From: Pirellulaceae bacterium
GTDB taxonomy: Bacteria; Planctomycetota; Planctomycetia; Pirellulales; Pirellulaceae
Assembly (NCBI GenBank): GCA_026004795.1
Contig: BPJV01000006.1
Location: 248,001-312,000 of the forward strand
Length of the DNA stretch: 64,000 nt
Direction: 5' to 3'
The position numbers were made by a program, and so were the translations under genes. Within the stretch, counting starts at the first letter, position 1. Each line of letters opens with the position of its first letter. This document shows positions 34,996 to 44,016 of this stretch, one piece after another. The notes beneath the pieces were generated by a model. The model saw nothing but the letters and a program-made list of their open reading frames with translations. It ran no database searches and was not told the DNA's origin.

Positions 34996-36210
34996 TCAAT
35001 TCTGGTCGGAATTGCGCACGTTCAGGCGTACGAAGATTACCACTTGTTCGGGTGAATCCGATTCGATATTCAAGATGACCTTTCCATAACGTCCGCGTGA
35101 ATTGGCGGGATAGTAAACCGGTGGTGCCCCCTTGGGAACGATGAATTTCACGGGGAACACCCGGCGATCTCCAACCTCCTTGGGTGGCTCGACTACCACA
35201 TCCAGCGCTTCGTCTGGAACGATGGAATCGACCGACAGGAGCGCCTCCTTCTTGGCACCGCTCAGCGAGACAAAAACGGTTACCTCTGCCCCCTCTTGCG
35301 AATCGACCGTACCCAGCTTCAGCAGATTCACGCTGGGATCGAACGATGCCCCACCGATCAAGGACACGTCGCCAATTACATTTCCACTGACGCGGTAATC
35401 GATGGAGCCGGAGGGGAGTTCCATGCTGGTGTGCAAGTGCACACGGGCGGACAACGGCCCCACGGGAAGGCCCGGTTTGATATTGAGAACAATTTCGTGC
35501 ACACTGGTCGCTTGTTGGTGTTCGGGAAATTGTGCTGCCTCCAGAGGAACCTCCTGCGCGTTGAAATCGACAAACCGCCGCGTGGCATCGTCCGACCACG
35601 TGATGTCCTGCACTTTGACCGGCTGCTGGGAATAATTGAAGAAATAGAACTTGGCGGTCATGGGCTGGCTATTGGAGATCGTCCCCAGTGCCAATTCGCT
35701 GGGAGATAGGACAAACGTTTTTGCCACGCGACCGTGAACCGTCAACTTGACTTCCGGCTTCGTCGGGTCGTTGGTAATGATCGTCGCGGTTTGCCCAAAG
35801 TCAGGTAGGATGGTGTTGGCCGTCCAGGTCAGCTTTACGACCGTCTCTTCCCCGGGCTGCAATACCGTGCGGTCGAGTTCCCCGACGGTACACTTGCAGG
35901 TCGAGCCGCCCATGTTCAAGCTAAGCGGCCCGTCTCCCACGTTACGAAACACGAATTCTTTGCTCTGAGTTTCTCCGTGCTGCATCACTCCGAAGTCGTA
36001 GTCGGCACCTCCCACCACCTCCACCTTCGGAGTTCCCGTAGCCTGGCTCAGCAACTGCACCGCTTGGGAGTCCCCTTTCAACTCCGCGTCCGAGGCGCGC
36101 GTGCTGCGAAATCGCTCCTCGTAGCCACCATTGACCACGGCACTCTGAATTCTTCCAAGAACCAATCCACTGAACATGGCGACCAGCAACGTGGCTACAA
36201 TTCGCAACAT
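34996..36210 (-). CDS. DUF1573 domain-containing membrane-anchored protein
   Basis: DUF1573 proteins are Ig-like beta-sandwich proteins common in planctomycetes and Bacteroidetes; their function is unknown. The 404-residue protein has an N-terminal membrane segment (residues 4-20, VATLLVAMFSGLVLG) and the DUF1573 signature YDFGVMQHGETQSKEFVFRNVGDGPL with GGSTCKCTVGEL (paired Cys) near residue 100, followed by LPDFGQTATIITNDP. A second, related beta-rich module follows at about residues 165-400. The protein is the last gene of the proS-DUF4416-wecA-ligase run, 48 bp after it, and is probably exported. Confidence 0.85.
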   Translation of the reverse strand: MLRIVATLLVAMFSGLVLGRIQSAVVNGGYEERFRSTRASDAELKGDSQAVQLLSQATGTPKVEVVGGADYDFGVMQHGETQSKEFVFRNVGDGPLSLNMGGSTCKCTVGELDRTVLQPGEETVVKLTWTANTILPDFGQTATIITNDPTKPEVKLTVHGRVAKTFVLSPSELALGTISNSQPMTAKFYFFNYSQQPVKVQDITWSDDATRRFVDFNAQEVPLEAAQFPEHQQATSVHEIVLNIKPGLPVGPLSARVHLHTSMELPSGSIDYRVSGNVIGDVSLIGGASFDPSVNLLKLGTVDSQEGAEVTVFVSLSGAKKEALLSVDSIVPDEALDVVVEPPKEVGDRRVFPVKFIVPKGAPPVYYPANSRGRYGKVILNIESDSPEQVVIFVRLNVRNSDQN

Positions 36211-36257
36211 TGATCCACCTTCATTGGGTACTGTGTATAAATCCTAGCCTGCAGTAT

Positions 36258-38816
36258 CTAATCGAAACGAATGGTCGTCGCACTTGCCTTAGGCGGACTC
36301 TCCCGTTCCCGGGGAGTTCGTTCCCGGGGAGCTTGTCCGTTGTTCATTTTACGCAATGCATCAAGGAGCGGTTCTGCCTTATAAAAACCTTCCGCCATGG
36401 GGGTCAGAGACCAGGTCGCGGGAGAGGCCATCGGAAACCAGAGCAGTTGAGTGGCAAGTTTGCGGTCATCATGCGGCGTGAGGTCGCTCAGGCGGCGAGC
36501 TTCTTCGGCGTGGCGCTCGAACAACGGCCAGTCTCCACGCACCGCAGCCACTACCGCCAACTGCGCGTGCAACCTTACGTTCGTGGGGTATCGACGGATG
36601 GCTGCGCGGTAGTAGCGTTGCGTATGCTCCAACCACCGGTCGGTCGTCAAGCGCAACATCTGTGCGCGCGCGGCTAACCGAAAGGAGTGCTCTCCAGCAG
36701 CCTGCCACGTCCCATAGGCGGCATCTTCCCATTGCGTCCATCGGTCCAACTGTGCAACGGCGTGGTCAGCGGCTGCTTCGAATCGGGAACTTGACACCTG
36801 CAACGCGACATGGACTGCCAACATGGCTTGCCTGGCCACGACTTCGGCCTCCCACGGGTCTGCCCGCTGCGCTGCTTCGAGATATCGTCGGCATTGTTCG
36901 AGATTGGTTTCCACTTCCGCCTTCTGCAGCAGACCCCAGCATCGAGTAACCGGATACCAACATTGCCCGAGAAACGCACCGAGCATTGCCGTCCAGGCGA
37001 TTGCCGCGTGGCGTGGCGCGAGCCACGATTGGCGTCGAGCGGCAGTTGGCGGCTCGGCAACAGGTTGAGCCACTACGGCGAGCACTGCCAGGAAGGGAAG
37101 CGCGATACCAGGGGCCTGCCACGATCCGGCAGCCAGTAGAGCGATAGCCACGGCCACCAAAGCCATGACCAAACTGGGAAACCGGGCCAAGTCGGCTCGC
37201 CACGACCTCAGCACCCAACCGCCAAGGCCCCCGCCGAGCCAAGCGACCGCGTGGGCCGGGAGGTCTGCTCCTCGCAAGAGGAAGGTACCGATGAGGATCA
37301 GCGCCCCGCCCCCCAGGGCCCCTTGCCACAACCAACGCTCTCCCTGCAGTGCGGCTTCGCCAACGGTGGACTTCGCAGTCTGCTCCGTGGCCAGGGATGG
37401 GGTTGGCAGTTGTCGGGGAGAGGTTTCCGAGTCGAGGCATCGTTGCAGCGCAACCCACTTTCCGGCAAGCCAACCGAGCAATCCGCCGGCGGCGATGACC
37501 GATAGACTAACCATCCAGTCAAGGATCCAGTTATGGGGGTCAGCGATCTCCTCGCTAGCGGTCGCCGACTTGTAGTGGGGATAGTAGTTCTGAAAATTTC
37601 CCAGCCCCACACCGCGCCACCCGTAATCGGCAATCATCTGAGAGGTCGCGATCCAATACTCGATGCGAAACGCCAAACTCTTGGGTGCTTCCCGCAACAC
37701 CAGTTCATCACTGCGGACGATCATCAAGATCCCCCCCAGCATCAACAGGACGATCAACGGGCCGGTCCACCAGTGCCATGCCGCAGCGCGCGTGGCAGGC
37801 ACGGCTGGCCCATGCCCCGGCTTGCCCATCCACCATCGGCTGAGGATGGGCACGAGGACTAGCGCCGTTAAAACGGCCAGCCACGCACCACGACTGCGTG
37901 TCTCTAACCAGCACCACAAAATCGTGCCTCCCACCAATGCTCCTCCCATGGGCACCAAACACCGATCAAGCATCGGGCGACCGCCGCCATCTGGCTGGCG
38001 ACGCCCACCGTCGGCGGGGGACTGCTCCGATTCCTCGCGGCATGGCGGAGGTAGGTCGCCTGCTGCTTGCCAGCGGTCGCCAGGAGACGCGTGGCCTCGA
38101 GCAGCGGTGGCCGCCAACATCCGCTGGAGTCGCTTTCCCAAGGCACCGATCACCAGCAGTAGCGGGATGCTGAGGGCAACGGCCAGCGAATTGGCCAAAG
38201 CGAAGGTCGCATAGGGTTCCGGACTGTACAATCGCGCTCGATAGCGCGCTCTCTCTGGGGAACCTTCCGGGGCGAATTGGTTGATGGAGGCGAGCATGCC
38301 ATCGGGATCTTGCTCGAATTGCTCCTGCAAGGACGGAAGGACCACCTGCAGTTGGTACAGACCGTAGGCGGCCAATCCGCATCCGGCCGCCACCAACAGC
38401 AGGCAGAGTCCAGTCGCCAAGGAGCGATCCATGGCTACCAGACGCGAGGCGGTGTAATACCACGCCCCCAAGGCCAGGACATGCCAGAAGCCCAGCCAGG
38501 CGGTGCGAGGATTGTTCTCGGCTCCAGCCAGGGTAGCTCCCGTTGCGAGCCAGGCGACCAATCCCACGGCGCACAGAAACTGGCCCCGAGACGCGGTAGC
38601 GTGGTCTGCAGAATGCCCCTGGAGAAACGCGGTGCCGACCGCCATTGCCAACCACAAGAAGTTTTGCGGAAGCGCGGCCCCTCGAAACACCTCGACGGCG
38701 TCCGCTGGCGTGATCCAGGCCCAGATCAAACTCGCCCCCAAGGACGCAACCAACAGACGCCGCAGCCACATCCATCGGCGGAGCGGGGAATTATCGCCAT
38801 CGTCGGTCTTCCGCAT
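36258..38816 (-). CDS. O-antigen-ligase-like (Wzy_C) membrane protein with TPR-like tail
   Basis: The 852-residue protein is a polytopic membrane protein with many hydrophobic segments over the first 600 residues. The Wzy_C region is visible as WLETRSRGAWLAVLTALVLVPIL followed by WIATSQMIADYGWRGVGLGNFQNYYPHY, typical of O-antigen ligase/polymerase-type proteins that join polysaccharide units or transfer them to lipid carriers. About the last 250 residues (ECRRYLEAAQRADPWEAEVVARQ ... YPTNVRLHAQLAVVAAV) are helical and TPR-like and lie outside the membrane. ATG 38816 is 11 bp after the upstream transferase stop. An alternative longer frame overlaps the transferase and was rejected. Substrate is unknown. 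Confidence 0.82.
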   Translation of the reverse strand: MRKTDDGDNSPLRRWMWLRRLLVASLGASLIWAWITPADAVEVFRGAALPQNFLWLAMAVGTAFLQGHSADHATASRGQFLCAVGLVAWLATGATLAGAENNPRTAWLGFWHVLALGAWYYTASRLVAMDRSLATGLCLLLVAAGCGLAAYGLYQLQVVLPSLQEQFEQDPDGMLASINQFAPEGSPERARYRARLYSPEPYATFALANSLAVALSIPLLLVIGALGKRLQRMLAATAARGHASPGDRWQAAGDLPPPCREESEQSPADGGRRQPDGGGRPMLDRCLVPMGGALVGGTILWCWLETRSRGAWLAVLTALVLVPILSRWWMGKPGHGPAVPATRAAAWHWWTGPLIVLLMLGGILMIVRSDELVLREAPKSLAFRIEYWIATSQMIADYGWRGVGLGNFQNYYPHYKSATASEEIADPHNWILDWMVSLSVIAAGGLLGWLAGKWVALQRCLDSETSPRQLPTPSLATEQTAKSTVGEAALQGERWLWQGALGGGALILIGTFLLRGADLPAHAVAWLGGGLGGWVLRSWRADLARFPSLVMALVAVAIALLAAGSWQAPGIALPFLAVLAVVAQPVAEPPTAARRQSWLAPRHAAIAWTAMLGAFLGQCWYPVTRCWGLLQKAEVETNLEQCRRYLEAAQRADPWEAEVVARQAMLAVHVALQVSSSRFEAAADHAVAQLDRWTQWEDAAYGTWQAAGEHSFRLAARAQMLRLTTDRWLEHTQRYYRAAIRRYPTNVRLHAQLAVVAAVRGDWPLFERHAEEARRLSDLTPHDDRKLATQLLWFPMASPATWSLTPMAEGFYKAEPLLDALRKMNNGQAPRERTPRERESPPKASATTIRFD

Positions 38817-38827
38817 GCGGCGGCCAC

Positions 38828-39964
38828 TCACGGTTCCTGTTCCCTTTGGCGCCCCACAGATTCCAGAACGCGAATTACCCCCAGAATAAACCCGGTTTGT
38901 ACGACAATAAAGCCGGCCCCGATCCAATCGGTTCGTGGTAGCAGCCAGGCTCCCATCGAGGATGCGATCGTCGCCAAGTAAATCGTCAATACGGCTTGCT
39001 TCTTCGTCATCCCCAACTCGACCAGCCGATGGGAGAAATGCTTCTTGTCGGCCTGAAACGGACTTCGTCCCTCGCGCAGGCGGATGAGCACGACGCTGGT
39101 CATATCGTAAAGCGGGATGGCCAGAACGACCAAGGGGGCAACCACCGCATGGGGATGCGCCCCCCGGTATCCGGTGTACGTCGCCAACAACGTGGCAGCA
39201 GCGATCCAAAATCCGATAAAATAGCTTCCCGCATCTCCCATGAAGATTTTCGCCGGTGGCCAATTAAAGCGCAGGAATCCGACAATGGCACCGGCTAGGA
39301 TCCACAACATGGCCGCCACGAATAGCTGCGGTTGCTCTCCCCCATCGGCGGGCGAAGAAAGCAGCATGATCGACAATACCAGGGCACAGATTACGGCAAC
39401 TCCCCCACTGAGCGCGTCCATGTTATCCAACATGTTGAACGAATTGATCAGCGCGACGATCCACACGACACTCAACACGCCGGTCAACCAAGGCAGGTCG
39501 ATGAACGCCGTCAGGTGCAACCCTTGCCAGTAGACGCACGCCGCCGCCACGACGAATTCGATGCCCAACCGCATCCACCACGGTAGACCTACCCGATCGT
39601 CAGCCAGCCCCACGAGCATGAGCACGGTCCCGCCGAGTAGCAGGCCCCAGATCTCGGGAATTTTCTCCCGCAGGCCGCCCAGGCAATCGGCCATCGAGGC
39701 GCCCCACCAATCGCTGCCGCCGGGAATCAAAGGGGCCACGAGGACGGCAACCGTCCCCAGGGCGATGACTCCCAAGGTACCGGCCCAGATGCCAAGTCCA
39801 CCACCCAACGGAATCGGCTCGGCATGCACCTTGCGTGCTCCCGGCCGATCGAGAAGCCCCAGACGAGGGGCTTTTCGCCGTACCCAGGCGACGACGAGTG
39901 CCGACAACCATGCGGCGATCAAGGCCGCCCCCAACATTCCACCGAGAATTATCCATCGCTGCAC
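38828..39964 (-). CDS. Glycosyl-1-phosphate transferase, WecA/MraY family
   Basis: Enzymes of this family transfer a sugar-1-phosphate from a UDP-sugar to undecaprenyl phosphate, the first step in many surface polysaccharides and in peptidoglycan. The 378-residue polytopic protein shows KVHAEPIPLGGGLGIW, NSFNMLDNMDALSGGVAV (DNxDG-like active-site region), FLRFNWPPAKIFMGDAGSYFIGF (the catalytic GDAG) and SPFQADKKHFSHRLVELGMTKKQAV (the HxxH motif). These fit WecA/WbpL-type transferases better than MraY. GTG 39964 follows GGAG with a spacing of 7; the start overlaps the DUF4416 stop by 16 bp, so translation is coupled. Confidence 0.88.
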   Translation of the reverse strand: MQRWIILGGMLGAALIAAWLSALVVAWVRRKAPRLGLLDRPGARKVHAEPIPLGGGLGIWAGTLGVIALGTVAVLVAPLIPGGSDWWGASMADCLGGLREKIPEIWGLLLGGTVLMLVGLADDRVGLPWWMRLGIEFVVAAACVYWQGLHLTAFIDLPWLTGVLSVVWIVALINSFNMLDNMDALSGGVAVICALVLSIMLLSSPADGGEQPQLFVAAMLWILAGAIVGFLRFNWPPAKIFMGDAGSYFIGFWIAAATLLATYTGYRGAHPHAVVAPLVVLAIPLYDMTSVVLIRLREGRSPFQADKKHFSHRLVELGMTKKQAVLTIYLATIASSMGAWLLPRTDWIGAGFIVVQTGFILGVIRVLESVGRQREQEP

Positions 39965-40527
39965 ACGTCGTCTCCTCGAGAATCGCTCCGATGCGTACGC
40001 CGCCAGGCCTTTAGTAGTTTGCGGGCCGAGGTAAAAAAGGCATGATAATCGTCCCGGCGATAGTCCGGGTACGTCCAGGGCCAGGGGTGCCATTTTCCAT
40101 CCGCAAAGCGGAGGCATGGTTCGGCGTAGATGCCGCGGTCGAGATAGACCCGATGAGCACGATCTTTCGCACTGGCCAGCACGACCTTGTGCAACGTCAG
40201 ATATCCGGGGTCGATGTTGATCGGTCGCGGCACGGAAAAGGAGCCCCCACGAGCCAGCTCCTCTTCCCACGCATTGCTCTGCAATTTCCGCTGCACCAGC
40301 TCAGTCACCAAGAACGGTTCGGCCAGCACGAGCAGCTGCTTCTCCAAAGGCTGCCCCATGGTCTGGTGGTAATACGCCGTCTCCGTATGCGACCAAATGG
40401 GGCTGGCCAAGCCGATCGGTCCCCAGGACTCTGCCACCCGTTGGCGTCCCCAGTCCAATGCCGCGCGGTGACTGCCAAACAGGGCCACCAGCAGCAGGGC
40501 ATCAGGAGGTGGTTGTGGTCTGGCCAT
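39949..40527 (-). CDS. DUF4416 family protein
   Basis: The 192-residue product matches the uncharacterised DUF4416 family found in planctomycetes and some other deep-branching bacteria. Signatures visible are LLVALFGSH, YYHQTMGQPLEKQLLVLAEPFLV, INIDPGYLTLHKVVLASAKDRAHRVYL and WPWTYPDYRRDDYHAFF. The HxxY-type and GYL(T)xxKxVLAS motifs suggest a fold with a conserved Lys. It lies between proS and the WecA-like transferase with an overlapping start, so a role in envelope or tRNA-linked processes is possible, but nothing proves it. ATG 40527 is 10 bp after the proS stop; an upstream extension is not family-like. Confidence 0.85.
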   Translation of the reverse strand: MARPQPPPDALLLVALFGSHRAALDWGRQRVAESWGPIGLASPIWSHTETAYYHQTMGQPLEKQLLVLAEPFLVTELVQRKLQSNAWEEELARGGSFSVPRPINIDPGYLTLHKVVLASAKDRAHRVYLDRGIYAEPCLRFADGKWHPWPWTYPDYRRDDYHAFFTSARKLLKAWRRTHRSDSRGDDVCSDG

Positions 40528-40537
40528 CGACGCAAGC

Positions 40538-42055
40538 TCAATAGGCCTTGGCGAAAATCGCGCGATGCTCCGCCGGTCGCCCCGTGTAGAAACAGGTCCC
40601 CGGCTCTGCATCGTCATCGACCGGAATACAGCGAATGGTGACTTTCAACTCGTTCAGTAGCGGCTGCAGCGCTTCCTCGGAGGCGAAATGGCACAGAGCG
40701 AACCCACCATGGATTTCGGGCCGATCGGCGTCTGCCGGCGTGAACAACGCGCGAAAGTCAGCTTCATTATCGATTACATGGGTGTGCTGGCGACGCATCT
40801 GCAACGCGCGGTGATAGAGATTTTGGTGCATCGATTCGAGTATCGAGGTGACTTCGGCCACGAACTGCTGCCGCGGCATACTTTGCTGCTCTCCCGTATC
40901 CCGCCTACCGACGAACACCGCGTCCTGGGCAATATCCTTGGGACCTATCTCCACGCGCAGCGGCACGCCACGCTTGACGTGATACCACTTTTTCTCGCCC
41001 CCCCGCAGGTCGCGGTCATCGATGGTTACCTCCAACGCGCGTCCGGCCCATGCCTGGCCGGTCAATTGGCCTTTCAGTTGCTGGCAATACTGGAGTACCG
41101 ATTGCCGTGCCTGATCGTCGCGGTAGATCGGCAGCAGCACGACGTGGGTCGGCGCCAGCTTGGGAGGCATGATCATGCCATCATCGTCGGCATGGGTCAT
41201 GATCAAGGCGCCCACCAACCGGGTGCTAACTCCCCAGGAGGTCGTCCACGCGTATTCCATTTGCCCCTGTTGATCCTGGAAACGAATTTCTTGGGCTTTC
41301 GCGAAATTCTGCCCCAAGAAGTGGCTCGTCCCCGCCTGCAAGGCCTTGCGATCTTGCATCATGGCTTCGATTGTCAGCGTGATGTCGGCTCCGGGAAACC
41401 GCTCCATGGGGGTCTTGCGACCTTTGATCACCGGCATGGCCATCCAGTTTTCCGCGAAGTCGGCGTACACGTCGAGCATCTGCCGCGTCTCTGCCAGGGC
41501 TTCCTCGCGCGTCGCATGCACCGTGTGCCCCTCCTGCCACAGAAACTCAGCCGTGCGCAGGAACAAACGCGTGCGCATTTCCCACCGCACGACATTGGCC
41601 CATTGATTGATCTTGATGGGCAGATCGCGGTAGGATTGGACCCACTTCGCATACATCGCACCGATTATCGTTTCACTGGTGGGGCGAACGATCAGCGGTT
41701 CCTCCAATGGACCGGCCGGCCGTAACCCGCCGGACTCGGGATCGGGTTCCAACCGGTGATGGGTGACGACAGCGCACTCTTTGGCAAAGCCCTCGACGTG
41801 CTCGGCTTCCTTTTCCAAGAAGCTCATGGGGATGAACAAAGGGAAATACGCGTTCTGATGCCCGGTCTCCTTGAACATGCAATCGAGCACGCGTTGCATG
41901 TTCTCCCACAGCGCGTATCCCCATGGCTTGATCACCATGCACCCGCGCACCGGACTGTTCTCCGCCAAGTCGGCGGCGCGGATAACCTGTTGATACCACT
42001 CCGGATAATCTTCAGCGCGGGTCGGAGAAATCGCCGTTTTGGGTTTCTTGTTCAT
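40538..42055 (-). CDS. proS: Prolyl-tRNA synthetase, short ProS type (archaeal/eukaryotic-like)
   Basis: ProS charges tRNA-Pro. The 505-residue protein lacks the large insertion (editing INS) domain of most bacterial enzymes and fits the ProS type 3 family shared with archaea, eukaryotes and some bacteria. Class II motifs are visible: motif 1 region MVIKPWGYALWENMQ, motif 2 RWEMRTRLFLRTAEFLWQEGHTVHA, and motif 3-like WTTSWGVSTRLVGALIMTHADDDG. The C-terminal anticodon-binding part follows (PIYRDDQARQSVLQYC) with an FASEEALQPLLNELKVTIRC ending. AGGTGA lies before ATG 42055. It heads the minus-strand run that continues with DUF4416 and polysaccharide genes. Confidence 0.93.
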   Translation of the reverse strand: MNKKPKTAISPTRAEDYPEWYQQVIRAADLAENSPVRGCMVIKPWGYALWENMQRVLDCMFKETGHQNAYFPLFIPMSFLEKEAEHVEGFAKECAVVTHHRLEPDPESGGLRPAGPLEEPLIVRPTSETIIGAMYAKWVQSYRDLPIKINQWANVVRWEMRTRLFLRTAEFLWQEGHTVHATREEALAETRQMLDVYADFAENWMAMPVIKGRKTPMERFPGADITLTIEAMMQDRKALQAGTSHFLGQNFAKAQEIRFQDQQGQMEYAWTTSWGVSTRLVGALIMTHADDDGMIMPPKLAPTHVVLLPIYRDDQARQSVLQYCQQLKGQLTGQAWAGRALEVTIDDRDLRGGEKKWYHVKRGVPLRVEIGPKDIAQDAVFVGRRDTGEQQSMPRQQFVAEVTSILESMHQNLYHRALQMRRQHTHVIDNEADFRALFTPADADRPEIHGGFALCHFASEEALQPLLNELKVTIRCIPVDDDAEPGTCFYTGRPAEHRAIFAKAY

Positions 42056-42490
42056 ACTCACCTGTCCAGACGGAACGGTTCCTGGAGTAGGAATAGGGGC
42101 ATTCGGCCTCGGCGCCCCGCGGGTTTACCCCCGTGAGCTTCTGCGGGACAGCAACCTTGGAAGTGCCTGATTATCAAGATTCTTGCCGCCTCGAATAGAC
42201 GGCCTCAGACGGCTTCCGCAGCGCCTACCTACGCCGTGCCGGACCGGCCATCAGACAATCCGCAGCCCTGCGCGTGCGGGTCGTAGGCTTTGTAGCGATG
42301 GGAGGCCATCTGACGGTTGCTGAATTACCAATTCCCTACTCGTTTTCGCCCTATCGCATCTCTCGTGGCGATCCACGTCCTAACGTTTTGGTAGTCAGGC
42401 AAGCCATCGTTGGGACCTCCACCTACGATTCGCGGTGAATCGCGATGGTAATTGCCAATTATGCCCCTCAGTCGAACAGGAGTTTATCCC
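42056..42490. other. Divergent intergenic region, proS and secretion operon promoters
   Basis: This 435-bp gap separates divergent proS and the first pseudopilin gene and must contain both promoters. A small hairpin (CGATTC gcggt GAATCG, about 42426-42442) lies roughly 50 bases before the pseudopilin start. I see no convincing gene or regulatory RNA family. Confidence 0.4.
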
Positions 42491-42826
42491 ATGCACCGAA
42501 CCATTGTTTCCCATCATCGTGGCCGGCGCGGTTTTTCCTTGCTGGAGTTGTTGGCCGTGGTAACCATCCTGGGAGTGATCGCTGCCGTGGTGGTTCCGCG
42601 TATCACCACCTCCAAACGTGGCGCCCAGGAACAAGCCCACGCTCAAAACGTTGCTGAGATCAACAGCGCCATCGAACGTTGGTACTTCGAAAAAGGTACC
42701 TGGCCCCGTGCCGATCTGAGTGATATCGGTCGGGATCCGAACTACTTCCCCGACGGGATCCCCACCAACCCGATCACCGGCCAACGTTATCGCATGAACA
42801 CTTCGACTCATCGGGTGCAAAAGTAG
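42491..42826 (+). CDS. GspG-like major pseudopilin (first copy)
   Basis: The 111-residue product has a prepilin leader with cleavage expected at HHRGRRG|FSLLELLAVVTILG, with Glu at +5, followed by the N-terminal helix. The rest, KRGAQEQAHAQNVAEINSAIERWYFEKGTWPRADLSDIG with YFPDGIPTNP, is typical of GspG-type pseudopilins, which form the endopilus shaft of a type II secretion system. AGGAG lies about 9 nt before ATG 42491. It is the first gene of a twelve-gene run through 53438. A very similar second copy ends that run. No prepilin peptidase is visible. Confidence 0.88.
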   Translation: MHRTIVSHHRGRRGFSLLELLAVVTILGVIAAVVVPRITTSKRGAQEQAHAQNVAEINSAIERWYFEKGTWPRADLSDIGRDPNYFPDGIPTNPITGQRYRMNTSTHRVQK

Positions 42827-43048
42827 TCGTCGGCCGCGCCGCGTGACCATTGCTAAACATGGGCGGGATGAGAGATGTCGCAGGGAAAAGCTCCCGCTGG
42901 GCATTGCGGCTACAGCGTGATTGTCTTCCTCGGACGTTTTCTACGAGCAGACCGAAACTCGCCCCCCGGTGAGGCGAGTTTCTCCACGCGGGAGCACGGC
43001 AATGGCGCGCATCCCCAGGAGGCAGCAGTTGGTTGGGAGCAAAAGAGG

Positions 43049-43543
43049 ATGATGGTACCGCCGGTTCACTGCCAGCGACGATCTCTGCCTCGACGCCAGG
43101 CCGTCAGTCTACTGGAATTGCTGGCGGTGATGACGTTGATGGGCATCTTTGCGTCGGTCGCCACCATGCGACTGAGCCGAGATGTTTTCGGGGATACCGG
43201 CGCACGCAGTGAAGCGCGACGCCTCAGTACGGGAATGCTACAAGCCCAACGGGCTGCGGTCCGGACAGGAAAGCCGCACGTCGTCGTTTTTCACGGATCT
43301 CGCCACGATGTCGAGTCTTGGTCGATCTATCAAGAGGAGAATAACGGTCGCCGCACTCTAGTGGACGGCCCTTACGAGATTCGGCCGGAGGTCGAGGTCT
43401 CCGTTGATCGTCAAGAAATCGTTTTCGATTTTGAAGGAAACGGGGTCCCCGGCGCGCAGGTGAACCTTGCCGGCCCCCATCGCCGTTGGCGAATCCAGGT
43501 CATGCCGCTGACAAGAATGATCGATTCGCGAGAGATGCCGTAA
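43049..43543 (+). CDS. GspH-like minor pseudopilin
   Basis: This 164-residue product has a prepilin-like leader and helix PRRQA|VSLLELLAVMTLMGIFASVATMRL with Glu at +5, but alanine rather than glycine at -1. Downstream it reads GARSEARRLSTGMLQAQRAAVRTGKPHVVVF, resembling GspH/FimT-type minor pseudopilins with a C-terminal beta domain. The start is taken as ATG 43049 (GGGAG about 9 nt upstream); the frame opens further upstream without leader-like residues. A gap of 222 bp to gspG1 is filled by no other gene. The stop overlaps the next start by one base. Confidence 0.82.
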   Translation: MMVPPVHCQRRSLPRRQAVSLLELLAVMTLMGIFASVATMRLSRDVFGDTGARSEARRLSTGMLQAQRAAVRTGKPHVVVFHGSRHDVESWSIYQEENNGRRTLVDGPYEIRPEVEVSVDRQEIVFDFEGNGVPGAQVNLAGPHRRWRIQVMPLTRMIDSREMP

Positions 43544-44016
43544 TGAGTAGCCATCCTTTTCCTACTCGCTCCCGACAACGCCTACACCGTCGTCCGGGCC
43601 AAACGATGCTGGAGTTGGTGGCGGCGACCACCATCATCGCGGTCGCCTTGGTCCCCGCGCTGCGGCTGACCGGACGCGGCCTGGACAACCTGACGCGGAT
43701 TGAACGTTTTGAGCTGGCCACGACCTGGGCGGCCAGTCTGATGGAGGAGGAGATGGCACGCACGGCGGCAACGTGGGATTTGACGGAACGTCTCGGCGAC
43801 CTGGCACACTTGGGGAATCCCGAGCTCCGTTATCGAGTCTTGAAGTCGGACCGGGCCACTGCCGGTGGTATCCCGCAGGAATTGGCGGTCTTGGAAGTAA
43901 CCGTGTGGCACGACCAGGATGGAGGCAGCGACTTGGATCCCGATGAACCACGCACTCAGTTTCACACCAAGCTCGCCAGAGTAGCATCGTATGAACGCAG
44001 GAACCCAACAGAATAA
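43543..44016 (+). CDS. GspI-like minor pseudopilin
   Basis: The 157-residue protein has the leader HRRPG|QTMLELVAATTIIAVALVPALRL with Glu at +5 and resembles GspI/PilV minor pseudopilins, which form the tip complex with GspJ and GspK. The following region (LTRIERFELATTWAASLMEEEMARTAATWDL) includes the helical linker and a small beta domain. It starts immediately at the stop codon of gspH (TAATG overlap) and overlaps gspJ by 26 bp, which suggests tight translational coupling. Confidence 0.82.
   Translation: MSSHPFPTRSRQRLHRRPGQTMLELVAATTIIAVALVPALRLTGRGLDNLTRIERFELATTWAASLMEEEMARTAATWDLTERLGDLAHLGNPELRYRVLKSDRATAGGIPQELAVLEVTVWHDQDGGSDLDPDEPRTQFHTKLARVASYERRNPTE

Noticed and set aside
34688-35599. 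303-codon minus-strand frame
   Set aside because: It overlaps the DUF1573 gene on the same strand in another frame and has Arg/Ser/Gly-rich composition.
42056-42490. T-box leader upstream of proS
   Set aside because: No specifier or T-box-like bulge sequence on the minus strand; only simple hairpins were seen.
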